Below are positions 1 through 11,115 of a DNA stretch of 64,000 nt, piece after piece; within the stretch, counting starts at the first letter, position 1; every line of letters begins with the position of its first letter. This DNA is from Lingula anatina (lineage: Eukaryota; Brachiopoda; Lingulata; Lingulida; Lingulidae). A program made the translations under genes and the position numbers. The notes below the pieces were generated by a model. It saw only the letters and a program-made list of their open reading frames with translations, had not been told where the DNA came from and ran no database searches. The stretch covers positions 362,345 to 426,344 of the forward strand of contig NW_019775058.1 in the NCBI RefSeq assembly GCF_001039355.2. The letters run 5' to 3'.

Positions 1-2866
1 CATTCCCTTGAGAGTAGGGTATGTGGAAAACATCCGTGTATGGCTTCAGGTGAGCTAAGATGTCCGGTCGTATTAAACCAACTTGCTTGTTTTCAATGAA
101 GAATGGCCTGCACTCCTTTCTTGAAGAAGCTGAAAAAAAATTAAAAATTATAAGAATGTTGCTGAATGTAACATATTCATCAAGGATATCTTTAAAATCT
201 GTACAGTCATTCCAAGCAGTACAACAAAAATATTTGCACTCTGCATAATATATTGTGGGTTTTCAAATACATGAAATGATTATTTGCAGTAGCAAGAATT
301 TAAGAGTTTTAAAATAAAAGAATAGCTAAAATAATAATATAAAAAGTGCAAAGAATATACCTACTGGATAGTGCGCAAAACAGAAATTGCCAAATCATAT
401 TTCTAAATATTCAATCCAACTGCTTCTTATATTTTCCAAGCAGTTCTGTTGCTCTAAGGTTCAAATATTACACCAAGCATTGCCAATACCTTCAGTTAGT
501 CTGAAAACACCTGTAAACTCAGGGTGTAGGTCAGAGGAGGACACAGCAGTACGCCAAGGTGATCCTACCAGAGAAATAGAGTGAGGCAAACAAAGACAAA
601 CACTGCAGGTTTACACTTATTTCCTCCAAATGCTTTGAGATAATTCACTCTGTATATAGCTGCCATATATATTTTAAATGGTGAAAATGTTTAATATTTT
701 CTGGTATTTATTACTCATTAAGTGACAAAAAAGTTATTTTGTGAAAAATCTAAATAAAAACTTTAATATACTGGAACCTTTATGTTCTATGACTAACCTG
801 AAAAATATTAATTGGGGTACGTGACTGAGGCACTTTTCTTGTTTCTATCCAAATATAATTTTGTTAACAAAAAGCTAAGCAGTATGTGAATATGATAAAA
901 ATTAATAAGATTGTTCTATTTCCCTTTGCCAGCAATATTGTCTTAAGCATTTGGTGAAAATATTTTCTGCTTGTACTAGTACATATATAAACCAAATAGC
1001 TGAGGGTTGAAAATTCTTAGTCATCCCCATTAGCCAAGAGCTCCTTTTAAATTTTTTTTTTTTTTGAAAGTAGAGCTCTCTATTTCTCAAAGCTATGTTC
1101 TAGTAGATATTATCAGGTTGCCAATTCTATGCAGTCACAAAATGCTGCACTTGCTGAAATCCAGCCTCCTCTGTCTCCAAGGTATACTTTTATGAATTCC
1201 TAATGACCTGATAAACAAGACAATCTTTTGGTTTAGTGTATTGATTACTAGTAAAAGATCCATGGTGATGGCAACTCTGTGAATTCACACTGAATAATTT
1301 ATCAAAAAGAATGATGCTTTACTCTGTTTGACAGTAAGAGCTGGCTGAAAGGGGAGACATGAATTTCTAACCCAGCGTTTCTGAAGGCCTGATGGGTTTC
1401 ACAAGACAGAGAAACTCAATCTAAATAAATTGTTTTATTTTTTGTGTCCATTCAAAAAAAAAAAAAAAAAATTGGAGATTGTTGTTATCATTTATGAAGT
1501 TATCCTAGGATGCCAATTACAAACCTTTTTGGTGTTAGCCAAAATTCTCCTATAATTCTGTGATCAAATGATATTCACATCTTTCAGTACAGATACCAAC
1601 AGACTAAACAAGGCATCAAGGAGTGTGGATATAATTTGTCAGTTTGCAAAATCAGCACTGCATCTATATTACCAATTAAATGCCTAAAGAAATGAAGTGG
1701 AGGCAGAAGTATCTGATATGGAATTTATTTTGTTACTAGCCACTCCTGCTCTTGATCATTTAATAATTTTATGTTTCGGTAAAGGAGAACATTTAAAGGA
1801 ATAGTATCCAAGTAAATCACATAAAAAAGAAAACAAGCAAGCAATAGAGATTGAATTTCTTCGGTGTGGTAGACTTCTAACTTGAGGTTAACTTAACTAC
1901 AGGTAAGGAAAATTATACAAAGTATTAAGCTTTATGCAATCAATAAATAAAATACAGATACCCCAGCAGAAGAAGCAGTGCCCTTAAAGCATGACATGCT
2001 GGAAGAAATTATGGGTTATAAATAAATGTAACAAGCTGCCATACCTATTTACTAAACCGGCAGGCAGAAATAGTTTTCTGGGTCGTCCAGAAGATGGTCT
2101 GAATTTTAGTTTACATTGACAGGTTTCTGCCAGGGTAGTATCTTTATCGGAAGACGGTCAAAAATGGAGCATGGATCAACAAAGATAATTTGGCAAACTG
2201 TCAGAAAATATCTCTGGATCTGCTGGGGGTGGGGGTAGTACTCCAGTACATGCACATGTAGTAGCTGAGAGTTGAACCAATGAGTCATTAAATCTTTGAT
2301 GAGAATATAATCAAACAGATTAATACTTATCTTTTTGTGTACATTATTCTGACTCACAGGGTTCTCATCCACCCACCAGTAACGTAATAAGGTGATGATG
2401 TTAATAACAGAGCAAAAGTGAAAGAGGAAGTCTTCACATATTTTACTGTACATTATGATAATAATTTCGACATGTACATGTACATGTACCAGTAGCCATA
2501 ATATAAATATCAAGGGAATCCAAAACAAATATGTTTTAATTTACACGGTTGAGGTAGGAATCCAAATCATCAGATGATATTTGTCCTCAGTTGCAGAGGG
2601 GACAGCGTGATTCATTATTTAAGTAATTCGCCTAAGCCTTGGCCTGTACATCTTGTTACTGTAGCCTCTCTGCTAACGTACTGAACCGGTTTAATCCAGT
2701 CAATTTCATTGTTTATCAAAGGAATAACAATATTATTGTGCTTAGTAAACAGCACTGAGAGAGGTGATACTTGCAGGGAGCTACCTGCACTCTTACCTTG
2801 ATCAAGAAAACTGTTACATTTCGACACCACCCGCATAAAACCTTCGCTAAGATTCTTCGTGTTCAT
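1..2866 (-). CDS. Nudix/DUF4743-like gene, first two coding exons (partial)
   Basis: Exon 1 (2866-2797) starts at ATG 2866, encodes MNTKNLSEGFMRVVSKCNSF and ends LDQ|G at a strong GTAAGA donor in phase 1. The next exon (129 to the left edge) follows a pyrimidine-rich CAG acceptor and resumes in the same phase. It encodes a segment with CRPFFIENKQVGLIRPDIL followed by AHLKPYTDVF, and it runs off the window. From memory, this pattern (a 'xPF.IE...VG.I.....HL..Y.DVF' block after an N-terminal helix ending in a Cys-Asn pair) resembles the N-terminal DUF4743 domain of thiamine-pyrophosphokinase-like Nudix hydrolases. The catalytic Nudix box would lie outside the window. The frame is open 5' of ATG 2866 but offers only non-ATG starts. 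The gene seems unrelated to the receptors and marks the cluster edge. The splice join is well supported; the family name is moderate. Confidence 0.6.
130..2796 (-). other. Intron 1 of the Nudix-like gene
   Basis: No exon is supportable here. Short open frames (for example 2106-2528 and 902-1090, minus) are low-complexity and lack domain-like composition or convincing splice sites. A TGTACATGTACATG run lies near 2470-2490, with A/T homopolymers at about 1050 and 1453. Confidence 0.5.
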
Positions 2867-3000
2867 CTTCCTTCCCACTGTTGATGTTCCAACTTTAACC
2901 AATGAGATGAATGGATTCAATTAACTGCAGCTTTCAGGCACAACTTCCGTCAGCTGCTAAATTTATTATCGTGGAGCACTTGACTTTCGCGTAGCCTTTT

Positions 3001-3251
3001 AGAGTGCATTCGGAACAGATGATCAGCGGACTAACTGATCTGCCGACTAAATATGGCCGACCCCATTAAAAAACGATGATCACCCTGCCTCAACACGGGC
3101 CTTAAACGGGTTAAATCTCGGCTCCGATGCTTAATTACTAGGCCCCGTTGCAACGGGAGGCGGCGAGTCCATCAGAAAAGTAACGGCACTGCTTTTTTAT
3201 GGGAGTTTGGCCATATTTTGCTCCCGGATCATCCGTTCTGAATGCGCTCTT
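3001..3251. mobile_element. MITE upstream of the Nudix-like gene
   Basis: Terminal inverted repeats are visible: the left end GAGTGCATTCGGAACAGATG matches the right end GTTCTGAATGCGCTC in reverse complement. TTA flanks both sides, consistent with the 3-bp duplications of PIF/Harbinger elements. The element is GC-richer than its surroundings. A related, more decayed palindrome ending in CATTCTGAACGGGGCC lies at about 49175-49440. No transposase is present. Confidence 0.6.
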
Positions 3252-3409
3252 ACCCCAAAAATGATTAAAGAAGTAGAGGGGACTCTCTTTCTTTCTCTCT
3301 TTAAATTCTCGACTTCACAACCACACTAAGAAAATATGGAGGTGGTAAGGATTTTTCTCTTCTTCTCTCAACTAAAGCATTGCACAGACCCACAGTACTC
3401 TCTCAACCA

Positions 3410-3545
3410 GCTTGGTTCCGTTAGTTTGTCCGTATGTCTATCTGTCCAACAGAAAAAGTTATCGACCGATTTTGATGAAATTTTCAGGAACTCTCAGAAG
3501 TGGACCAAGGAACAGATGATTAGTTTTTGGTGGTGATCCAGATCA
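3410..3545 (+). repeat. Dispersed repeat fragment
   Basis: The stretch with GTCCAACAGAAAAAGTTATC, then 'ccgattttgatgaaatttt' and 'ggtggtgatccagatc', resembles a repeat I associate with many marine invertebrate genomes. It gives a 66-residue open frame that I do not regard as a gene. Family assignment would need a repeat library. Confidence 0.4.
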
Positions 3546-4821
3546 ATAATTAATCAATAATCAATAATAAAAAATAATAAAAAAACTAGACTAAATCATT
3601 AAAGAATGAAAATTTAGGGGTGAAACGGCATTGAGTGGAGACTTTGCTGCTTTGGCGGACGTCTGCGCTCTCGTTAGAATTTTGTCGACCTAGCTGATGC
3701 GCGCATGTAGGCCTACTTAGGCCTACTGAACTGTTAAGTTTCATCTCAAATCTCAAAACCCGACCAGGTGTTATAGAGTGGAATCATTTTTTTTTTTTTC
3801 ATATTATGTATAAAAATAAGCAGTTGTTTCATATGTGCTTATATTTCGCATTACTACATACATGTAGACCCTGTCAATTGAAACTGTACATAAATATTTC
3901 CTTTAGAAATGGTCAAGCTAGAGCTTGACAGATTATAGAAGCCTTGCAAATTAAACTCGAATTCTAACTAAAATAAATGTGTCAACTACATGTAGGTACA
4001 TTGCGAATAATTGGGGAATGGCCGTTACATGCTGTAACATTAATACACAAAATGCAAGGAAATTCTGCTTATAACGAATTTAATCATAATCCAGAAAACG
4101 AAAATAGCTTCTATTTGAAATATAATACAGAAGGACCAAACGTGCATGTACAAGGGTCAGAGGAAGCAGGAAAGGCAGGAAAAGTCTGCTCAAAGAAATA
4201 TATCTGGTGACTAAGAATCTGACAGTAGGCCTACAGAAAACTTAAGTTTTTGTCCCGCGGATTAAACGTACATATACGAACACGGGTACAGGGGGGTACT
4301 TTCTTCTAAAGAAAAGTTACAACGTGCAAAAATAGGCCTACGGGTAACAAATATATGATTTAATTTACATCAAGTCAACATTTGTATATTTGTCTTTTGA
4401 ACTGATGTTTACCTATCTATATCCATACTTTTTCCCCAATGCCATGGATATACAGCATAATTTCAGGTACATATGAACAACAACAACAACAACAGCAATA
4501 ATAATGACATACGTTTGTTTATTTAGAGTCTAAAATTCATGAAATATGTTCTGTAGACTTTACAAATGAAATGCAAAGTATGGTATAGGCCCCTACACTT
4601 ATTAGTTTGCTATATCTTTTTATAAAAGCAGGTACTGAAGGTACTTAGGGGGTCCGTTTACATACACTGTATACCTGTACAGTACGTGTATATGTACACG
4701 GCCGACCAAGTTAGGGCCCATGTGCTTTATTACTACAGTATTAGATGTAATGACATGACGGAAAGTAAATATACTACTTAGTTATAAAATTGCTGCATCA
4801 CTTTTTAGCTGTGATAGGCGT

Positions 4822-4992
4822 CAGGCCCGTAGCCAGCAATTTCAAAAGGGGGGTTCTTTTTCTGAAAAAGTGGACCTTTTTCCATAAAAACTTCATGTAC
4901 CTAGATCAAATTTTACCCAGAGTGGACCTTTTCCCAGCAAAAAGGGCGGTTCTTTCGAACCCCCCGAACCCCCCCCCCTGGCTACGGGCCTG
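4822..4992. mobile_element. MITE with perfect 15-bp TIRs and 5-bp TSD
   Basis: CAGGCCCGTAGCCAG (4822-4836) is exactly inverted at 4978-4992. GGCGT flanks both ends (4817-4821 and 4993-4997). Inside are opposed G-rich and C-rich arms. An unoccupied version of the target, 'tgataggcgtacttacatg', lies at 5281-5299 in a local duplicate of the flanking sequence. Termini CAGG...CCTG with a 5-bp TSD suggest a hAT-like family. No coding capacity. Confidence 0.8.
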
Positions 4993-5040
4993 GGCGTACT
5001 TACAGTACATGTATATACATATAAAGAAATGATATCAAAA

Positions 5041-5204
5041 TACAGGGGTGGATCCAGAGATATTTTCTGACAGGCTTGCGAATTATCTTTATTGATCCAT
5101 CCTCCATTCTTGACCGTCGTCCGACAGAAAAAATTTGATATCCGTCAATGTAAACTTGAAAATCTTCAAGAAGACCCGGGAGACGGCCTAAATCCGCCCC
5201 TGTA
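5041..5204. mobile_element. MITE of the 'ggggcggatccag' type
   Basis: Ends are inverted: TACAGGGGTGGATCC at the left and AATCCGCCCCTGTA at the right. The local duplicate at about 5281-5345 runs through this site without the insertion ('caaaatattacactactgaag'). A related single end occurs at 60692. It is non-coding; open frames across it are incidental. Confidence 0.65.
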
Positions 5205-5379
5205 AACATTACAACACTGAAGTAAATAGTGTAGCCTATATAGTTATGACATATACCTGCACCCCGGCCCTTTTAAGCTGTGATAGGCGTACTTACATGT
5301 ACATACATATAAAGAAATGACAACAAAATATTACACTACTGAAGTAGGCCTAAAACTTTCAATATCACAACAACTCCAG

Positions 5380-6073
5380 TACGAAGTGCTATAGACCCTT
5401 CGCTGTGAAACACGTGATAGATCATAAAATGTGTGGTGCATAATAATTGCTAGAGTTTTGTATTCTCAAATTCCAACAGCTTAAAATTAATGTACGTATT
5501 TTTTAATTATCATTTTCACTTAATTAAAAAACAGTTAGTATGTCAGGAAAATAAAAATTTGACTACTATATATGAAAATCTATGATCATGTACAATTCCC
5601 ATACAACACTGAGTATGTTCCAGGACGAAAAAATCATCACATCTCAGTTTTTATATGGTTATCCACTAGTCTGAATCCCTTCATGTTGAAAGCCACAAAA
5701 GGGTATTTTAAAGCCCATATTTCTATACTAAAGTAACGATATCTGGACAAGGAAATTTCTATTAGTAATTCCGAATTTAAGTTTCCGCATATATAGGCCT
5801 ACATCATCGCTGATAAAACCGGATTTCTATTGTAAGCAAACTTTGGTCAAAGAAATAAATATAGGTTTCCGCAATTTTACCAGAAAATGATCCTAAGCCT
5901 TTTTACAGTACATGAATACTTAGGGGTATTATGAAGAGTATTTTGCACAGGCCTTTATGTCCCAACTTACTAGTAACGCAAACATTGAGATAAGGTTCCA
6001 AATATAAAACATAAAGGACCGCAACTTTTCTTAAATAAAATTACACCGACGAATTATAAATGTCGTTTTCAAC
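5380..6073 (-). other. 3' flank of receptor 1
   Basis: This is likely 3' UTR and downstream DNA of receptor 1. The same sequence, diverged, follows the other two tail-B genes (about 30030-30614 and 57690-58291), for example the shared 'ctatgatcatgtacaatc' near 5579, 30149 and 57783. No other gene is seen. The stretch 3546-5380 also shows no gene, only the elements listed. Confidence 0.5.
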
Positions 6074-7485
6074 TTATGCATAGCCCATGTTGTCAAAGTC
6101 TCCTGTTTCATAAATATCGTTTTCAACAAACTCCACTTCATCATCATCATCAATAGACTGGGTATAGCCTCCATTTTGAAACTGCCCTGCAAGTTCATAT
6201 GTACTGCTGCAATCCTGTCTTGAAACGGAAGATGTCTGGGCAGAAGGTTTGCTGACATATTCATACGGATTGTCTGGATAGCTTGCAGGGGTATTTTGTT
6301 GCTTCTTGCCTTTTTTGCTCTTTTTGGATTTGTCAGGCACGGCATATAGATCCTGTACATCAGAGGCCTGGTTTTCGGTATTAGAATTCTGTCTCATATT
6401 ATTTGACTGATCATACCGGTCTGCCATTGGACATTCTCCCTCGAGTTCGTACAGATTTGTGTCACCGTGAGTATTGGATGTTGTGTGCATTGTGTTGCTG
6501 AGCTTTCCGTTGCTTGATACATCGATATCTTCATTTGGGTTTGCCATACGTTTCCTGAAAAGAAAGGAAAAACGTTCCATTTACCAATCAATCCGTTCAA
6601 AGCAAAATCTATAAATAAATGCATCAATTGAATAAAAAAATATAGACCCTCCAAGTGAGAACAGTACCTATTATGAACCAGCTGGTTATAAAACGATGAA
6701 CAGAATATCAATATTTAAGTAAAAACAAATCCAACAACCAACGAATTTATAGATCATGACGGATATACATACAACATTTTAAATGATACCATCAATGTGC
6801 ATCAAATGCATAAAAGGTTAAATATCAAAGAAAATGTGTTAATTATATGGTTATATGGTATTGGTGAGACCCAGGCCTATCATTAGCTTTTACAGAAATG
6901 AAATAAAACAACTCGTTTTGATGACACTTACCGTCTACGTTTGACGAATACAACAACTATTACAACAAGTAATATCAGTACAATTGCTCCTGTAACGCCC
7001 ACACCGACACTGGCACCTATGTTAGAATCTGTGGACGCTGCTTGGGTACCAGCCCCAGGCAACACCGCTGAATGATAATAAGGAAATAAACAGGTTACCT
7101 TAAACCACTTTATATGTTTTTATGGATAACAGATAGCGTATTTTTATTTATGGGAAAATTAAGCCTTAATATTGTGCCTAAAAATAGGTGAACTACTTCA
7201 CAAGTATTTTCTGACACCTCTGCATAGCATTTCACATGTATTCACGACTAACAAACTTCTTTAAAAAAGGATTCATAAATCAACCCCAATTCAGCCAGTT
7301 TTAGAATACCTTTCCACCTTTGCACACAAAACCTGTATTAATGGTAAGTAGACGCCATTAGCTTTGTAACGTTACACAAAGCGAACAATATTTTAAAGAA
7401 TACAAAATAAACGTACAGGATAACATACCCTACCCTTAGTTCTTATTCCAGTGTATTTTTTAACTAAAGAGCGGACAAAGCGCTT

Positions 7486-7521
<36 letters not shown>

Positions 7522-10500
7522 GACAAACACGTTGCCTTTATTCCGTTATCTTCTCAGGGTGCTCTGATTCTCAGGGTACTTGTACTTATACATTATAAAT
7601 ATTCATTAAAAACCCGCACCTGTACAACTAAGAGAATCCACCCCAAATCTACCGGTTGCATCGCACGTCAAAGTTACACTGGTATTACCATCCGGGAACT
7701 GAAATCCTTTCATGCATTTGAATTCAACTGAAGTCATGAAGAAAAGATTCGTATAATCAGAAGTTGTCACTGTATTGTTTAAATAAGGCAAAGTGCATGT
7801 TCTTTTTTTGCAGTCAGGTACAGGCGGTTCCAAAGTGTCTGTTCTGATGCATTGTGACGTAAACGACGCTTTGACGTCATATCCAGCAAAATGATATCCA
7901 GGAAAGCAAGAAAACGTCACATTCTGCTTGAAGGCATATGGTCCTTCTGCAAAATTCAAATTCAGTTTATTACCAGGAAAACCACACGAAATAGGAACAC
8001 AGCTAGGTAAATTCTGGTCAAATGTTCCATCGGCTCGGCAAGTAAGGTTCTTTACTGTTGACGTATCGTTGAATTGGAAGCCCTCAGTGCATGTATATGT
8101 GACAGTTTGGCCCTCAAAGGTAACGGGACGCTGTGTAACTTGTCTCTGGCGATTGCCCAGATGGAGGAATTCACAGGTTCCTGGAAGTGGAGATTTTTTT
8201 TCAATTTCTTTATCTGCTCTAGTTTATTCAAATTCGTATAAGTTATAATACCGACAGAAGAATTACGGAAACAACCAAATAAAAGGTCAACCTGCAGCAG
8301 GGTGACGATTTCATTTATAATTCTCAATTTATTCTTAGTTTTCTATCTCGCTGCCTTCTTTATTGCAGACTTACTGATACATGTTTTTCTCTCCCCTTCA
8401 AATTCTTCTCTAAGACTACATGTCAGTGTGAAGCTGGAACTGGAATCGCTGAATTGATACCCACTGTTGCAAGTGAAGGTAACAGTGTTGTTGAATCTGT
8501 AAACTTCAGTTGCCGGAGAGCGAACTGTGTTAGGAATAGTTGGGGCAGAACATTCCACGACTAAAAACATAGTGTATTTTTGTAAATAGTCGCGGCGACG
8601 TAAAGCTGACGCTTGGTTGCATAAAAACTCTAAAGATTTCCATTAAAACTGTACCTAAAGGTAACGACACTCCAGCTCAGTCAAATAAATGTAGCCATAC
8701 ATATATTTTTGTATGTTGACCATTTCTTAGAGCATCACGAATAAATGGCTAATTATATTGATAACGAACCTAAAAGTTTTACCTTGCATCACATTTTTAA
8801 TAAAAATGTAGCATAAGTTATTGTTTAGGTGCATATTCATGTAGGCTATAAAACAACTTATATGTACATCGTAACATGTTTGTTTCTTTGTGCAGGCAAT
8901 CTCGGTCTTAGTTATAAAGTATGAAAAAAAAACAATGGAAAACAGTGTCAGACTTACAACTAAGACACTGGTAACCGGTACGTCCCAGGTTACACACACA
9001 CTCCGCTGAAGATATCTGTGTCTGTGAGGTGTATGTTCTCACACACGTTCCTCCTGTAGAGCAGGGACAGTTGTAGGCGGGATTACCTGTAGGAAACAAA
9101 CCAAACATTATAGCTACTGCGCTGTTGATTCATACACAATATTTCTGATTGTGTAATTAGCCCATTCATGACGTTACTGGATATGTTCATGTAGGTATTT
9201 CATTACAGCCACCGCCGGTTATATCGTATATTATACGTTTTTAAGCACGAGTAATATTACTTTCTGAAAATTATGTGTAACTTATTATTCATCCCCATTA
9301 CAAATCCATCGATAAAATTATAAGTACAAAGCAAGGCATTTTGAAAAAACGTTATAACTAGTGCAAATGAATTCCTCAAATGGCATTTTACCAGTGCATC
9401 CCTTCATTCGATAGTGACGAGGACCATTTCTATAGTAAAGGGCACCGCACGACGACCGGTAATGGAAGTAACAGTTGCCATCCCAGTCCACTGCTTCACA
9501 TGTCTCTGCTTCGTAACAGGCCTTCAAACAGTGGGATAATGGCTTGTAACTCATATACGTGCCACCATTGAGACCTCTATTTACATACGCATACAACACG
9601 TATTCTGGCACTGAAATGAAATGATGTGCTTACATTTAATTTAGTGATTACGAGGTGTGCACAACACACTCTTTGAGTCAGATATCTACATGGAAAAAGT
9701 TCAATGAAGCCAAGCCGCATTCTTGTAATCACAATTTTAGTGCACCCTGGGTGTCGTGCAACCTCCACCCCCTCCCCCAGCCGCTCCTGTCATACATAAT
9801 AACTGAGTAATATAAAACTGCTGTATCCCGTAGTACGTAGGTAAATCAAGGGGCATTGAGTACTTGTATGTACAGGGTAAACCACTCACGATCAACTTTT
9901 AGCCACGAAATGTTTGCTCAGCGCGGTCCGGTGGGAATATGTTTTCAATCTAAAACCCATGCCTCACAACCCAGCCCAGCATTTCAAAGTAAAGCTCTTC
10001 TTTTTCCGGTGCACGGAATACTTTTTAAAAATGCACTGTAAGGAACGGCTATATTCCCATTCGAATATAGAAATATATTTTGCTTTGATAACAAACATAA
10101 AGTATTTCACATCGAAAACAGAGGATAAGAAAATATATAGAAAAAAGTGAGTTTTATTCAAAAGTAATCTGCAGTACTAATTCATATGCTGGTAGAAGGA
10201 AATACTCACGTCTACATACTGGAGGTTCCTTGTCAAAAACATTATTTTTGTCAGTACATATAATGATAAGAGAACCGTATATATGGATATATGGTGCTAA
10301 ACACCTGTAGGTAACACTTTGGTGACTGTTCACACGGGCAGCAGTTGGAGTTCGACTTGAATGAGGTACGTCTGGCACGGCACAACCTATAACAAAGGAT
10401 TTGGTAAATTGATTTTAATCTGTTTATTGACGGGGAAAACCTTTTGTAAATTTGGGGATCGCGACAGCTTCCTTGCAGGAACGTTAGGTGAAACGCTTCC

Positions 10501-11007
10501 CATTTCTTTGTACAAGTGACACTCGTCCCTATACTAACCCCAATACTCCAACTAACCCTAACCTGTACTATCATATGGGAGCCCGGACTTCCATTCCTGT
10601 TACGCTGGTTTCTAGTCTGACTCAACAAAGCAATCACGATGCAAAATTAGAACAATCTTTTGAACTTTTGAAATAAGTAAATGCATGCACTGCATGGTCC
10701 AGGATTTTGGTTAGATGTAAAAGGGGGTGGGAGCATGAATAAAAAGTATCTTGCTTACATTTGCTAAAAAAACATAAATCAGCAGAGAAGAATGGTTGTA
10801 GGGCACAGGACAGAGAATGTGTTCCTCTTTTGTCCCATGTCGCGCTTTTTATTTATATTTATTGTTATTCATTGGGAGATTAGGGGATGGGGTGTACATG
10901 TACATCCTGCGTGAAAACTTGTTTCCCTTACCTGCGTCGCTTTCTTGCCATTCACGAAGTAAACAAAATATCAGAGATGATTTTAAAATGCTCGACAGCC
11001 CTTTCAT
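6074..11007 (-). CDS. Receptor 1: CCP-PAN-EGF-CCP(4)-TM, tail B
   Basis: Exons in coding order: signal peptide 11007-10932 (MKGLSSILKSSLIFCLL); CCP1 10386-10210; PAN/apple-like 9610-9392 (six Cys, EAVDWDGNCYFH core); EGF-like 9086-8958 (seven Cys, GGTCVRTYTS, VCNLGRTG); CCP2 8560-8375; CCP3-4-5 8180-7620 (187 codons); TM 7067-6932 (VGVGVTGAIVLILLVVIVVV, then KRR); tail B 6554-6074. All have GT/AG borders. Extracellular exons are phase 1-1, and TM joins the tail in phase 2. Each CCP keeps four Cys but lacks the usual Trp. The tail has about ten tyrosines, including LYELE, RYDQ, LYAVP, YEYV, TYELA and IYETG, beside a KKSKKGKK stretch. It ends at MGYA, shorter than receptor 4. I infer a surface receptor signalling through SH2-domain proteins; the ligand is unknown. 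Confidence 0.87.
6932..7067 (-). CDS. Receptor 1 stalk and transmembrane exon
   Basis: This 136-nt exon encodes a short Ala/Thr/Ser/Gly stalk, about 24 hydrophobic residues, and a KRR stop-transfer motif. It enters in phase 1 and leaves in phase 2. In minus-strand genes the stalk and TM share one exon; in plus-strand genes they are two exons. Confidence 0.85.
7491..7521. repeat. CA microsatellite in the TM intron
   Basis: An (AC)n run sits in the intron between the CCP3-5 and TM exons. The equivalent repeat is in receptor 4 at about 32480-32515, and again at about 34090-34125 in its artefactual copy. Confidence 0.9.
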
Positions 11008-11115
11008 TGTATCGTTGTCTTTGCCCTGAAATAAATGTTAATAAAAAGTATTTTGATATGGAAAACAAAGATCCATGCTTATATAATATCACCATAGAGG
11101 GTGACTCATTATCAA
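11008..11115 (-). promoter_or_regulatory. Conserved promoter block of the minus-strand genes (receptor 1)
   Basis: A block of about 100 bp upstream of the ATG is conserved in all five minus-strand receptors. It carries TGACTCA (11102-11108, AP-1/bZIP-like) inside GATAATGAGTCACC on the coding strand, then a TATATAAG-like TATA box about 25 bp downstream. The same TGACTCA lies at 22004-22010, 37776-37782, 48631-48637 and 63481-63487, 90-105 bp from each ATG. A TTTATTTCAG just upstream of the ATG could instead be a 5'-UTR intron acceptor; transcript data would decide. Confidence 0.55.

Noticed and set aside
2106-2528. 140-codon minus open frame in the Nudix intron
   Set aside because: Hydrophobic, repeat-derived composition (VHVHVHV from TGTACATG), no domain and no paralog. 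Treated as chance.
6031-6360. 109-codon minus frame overlapping tail B
   Set aside because: Different frame of the same exon. Its paralogs (30509-30853 and 58264-58563) are also out of the spliced frame, and it lacks a matching splice phase.
7928-8248. Plus-strand open frame of 106 codons
   Set aside because: It lies antisense to the CCP3-5 exon of receptor 1. The minus strand has the Cys pattern, splice sites and paralogs. Similar shadows occur at 18934, 33059, 34669, 45040 and 59963.
11021-11034. 5'-UTR intron acceptor (TTTATTTCAG) just before the ATG
   Set aside because: Conserved in several genes, but a TATA-like box about 75 bp upstream of the ATG offers a simpler single-exon start. 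Undecidable without transcripts, so not listed as a splice site.
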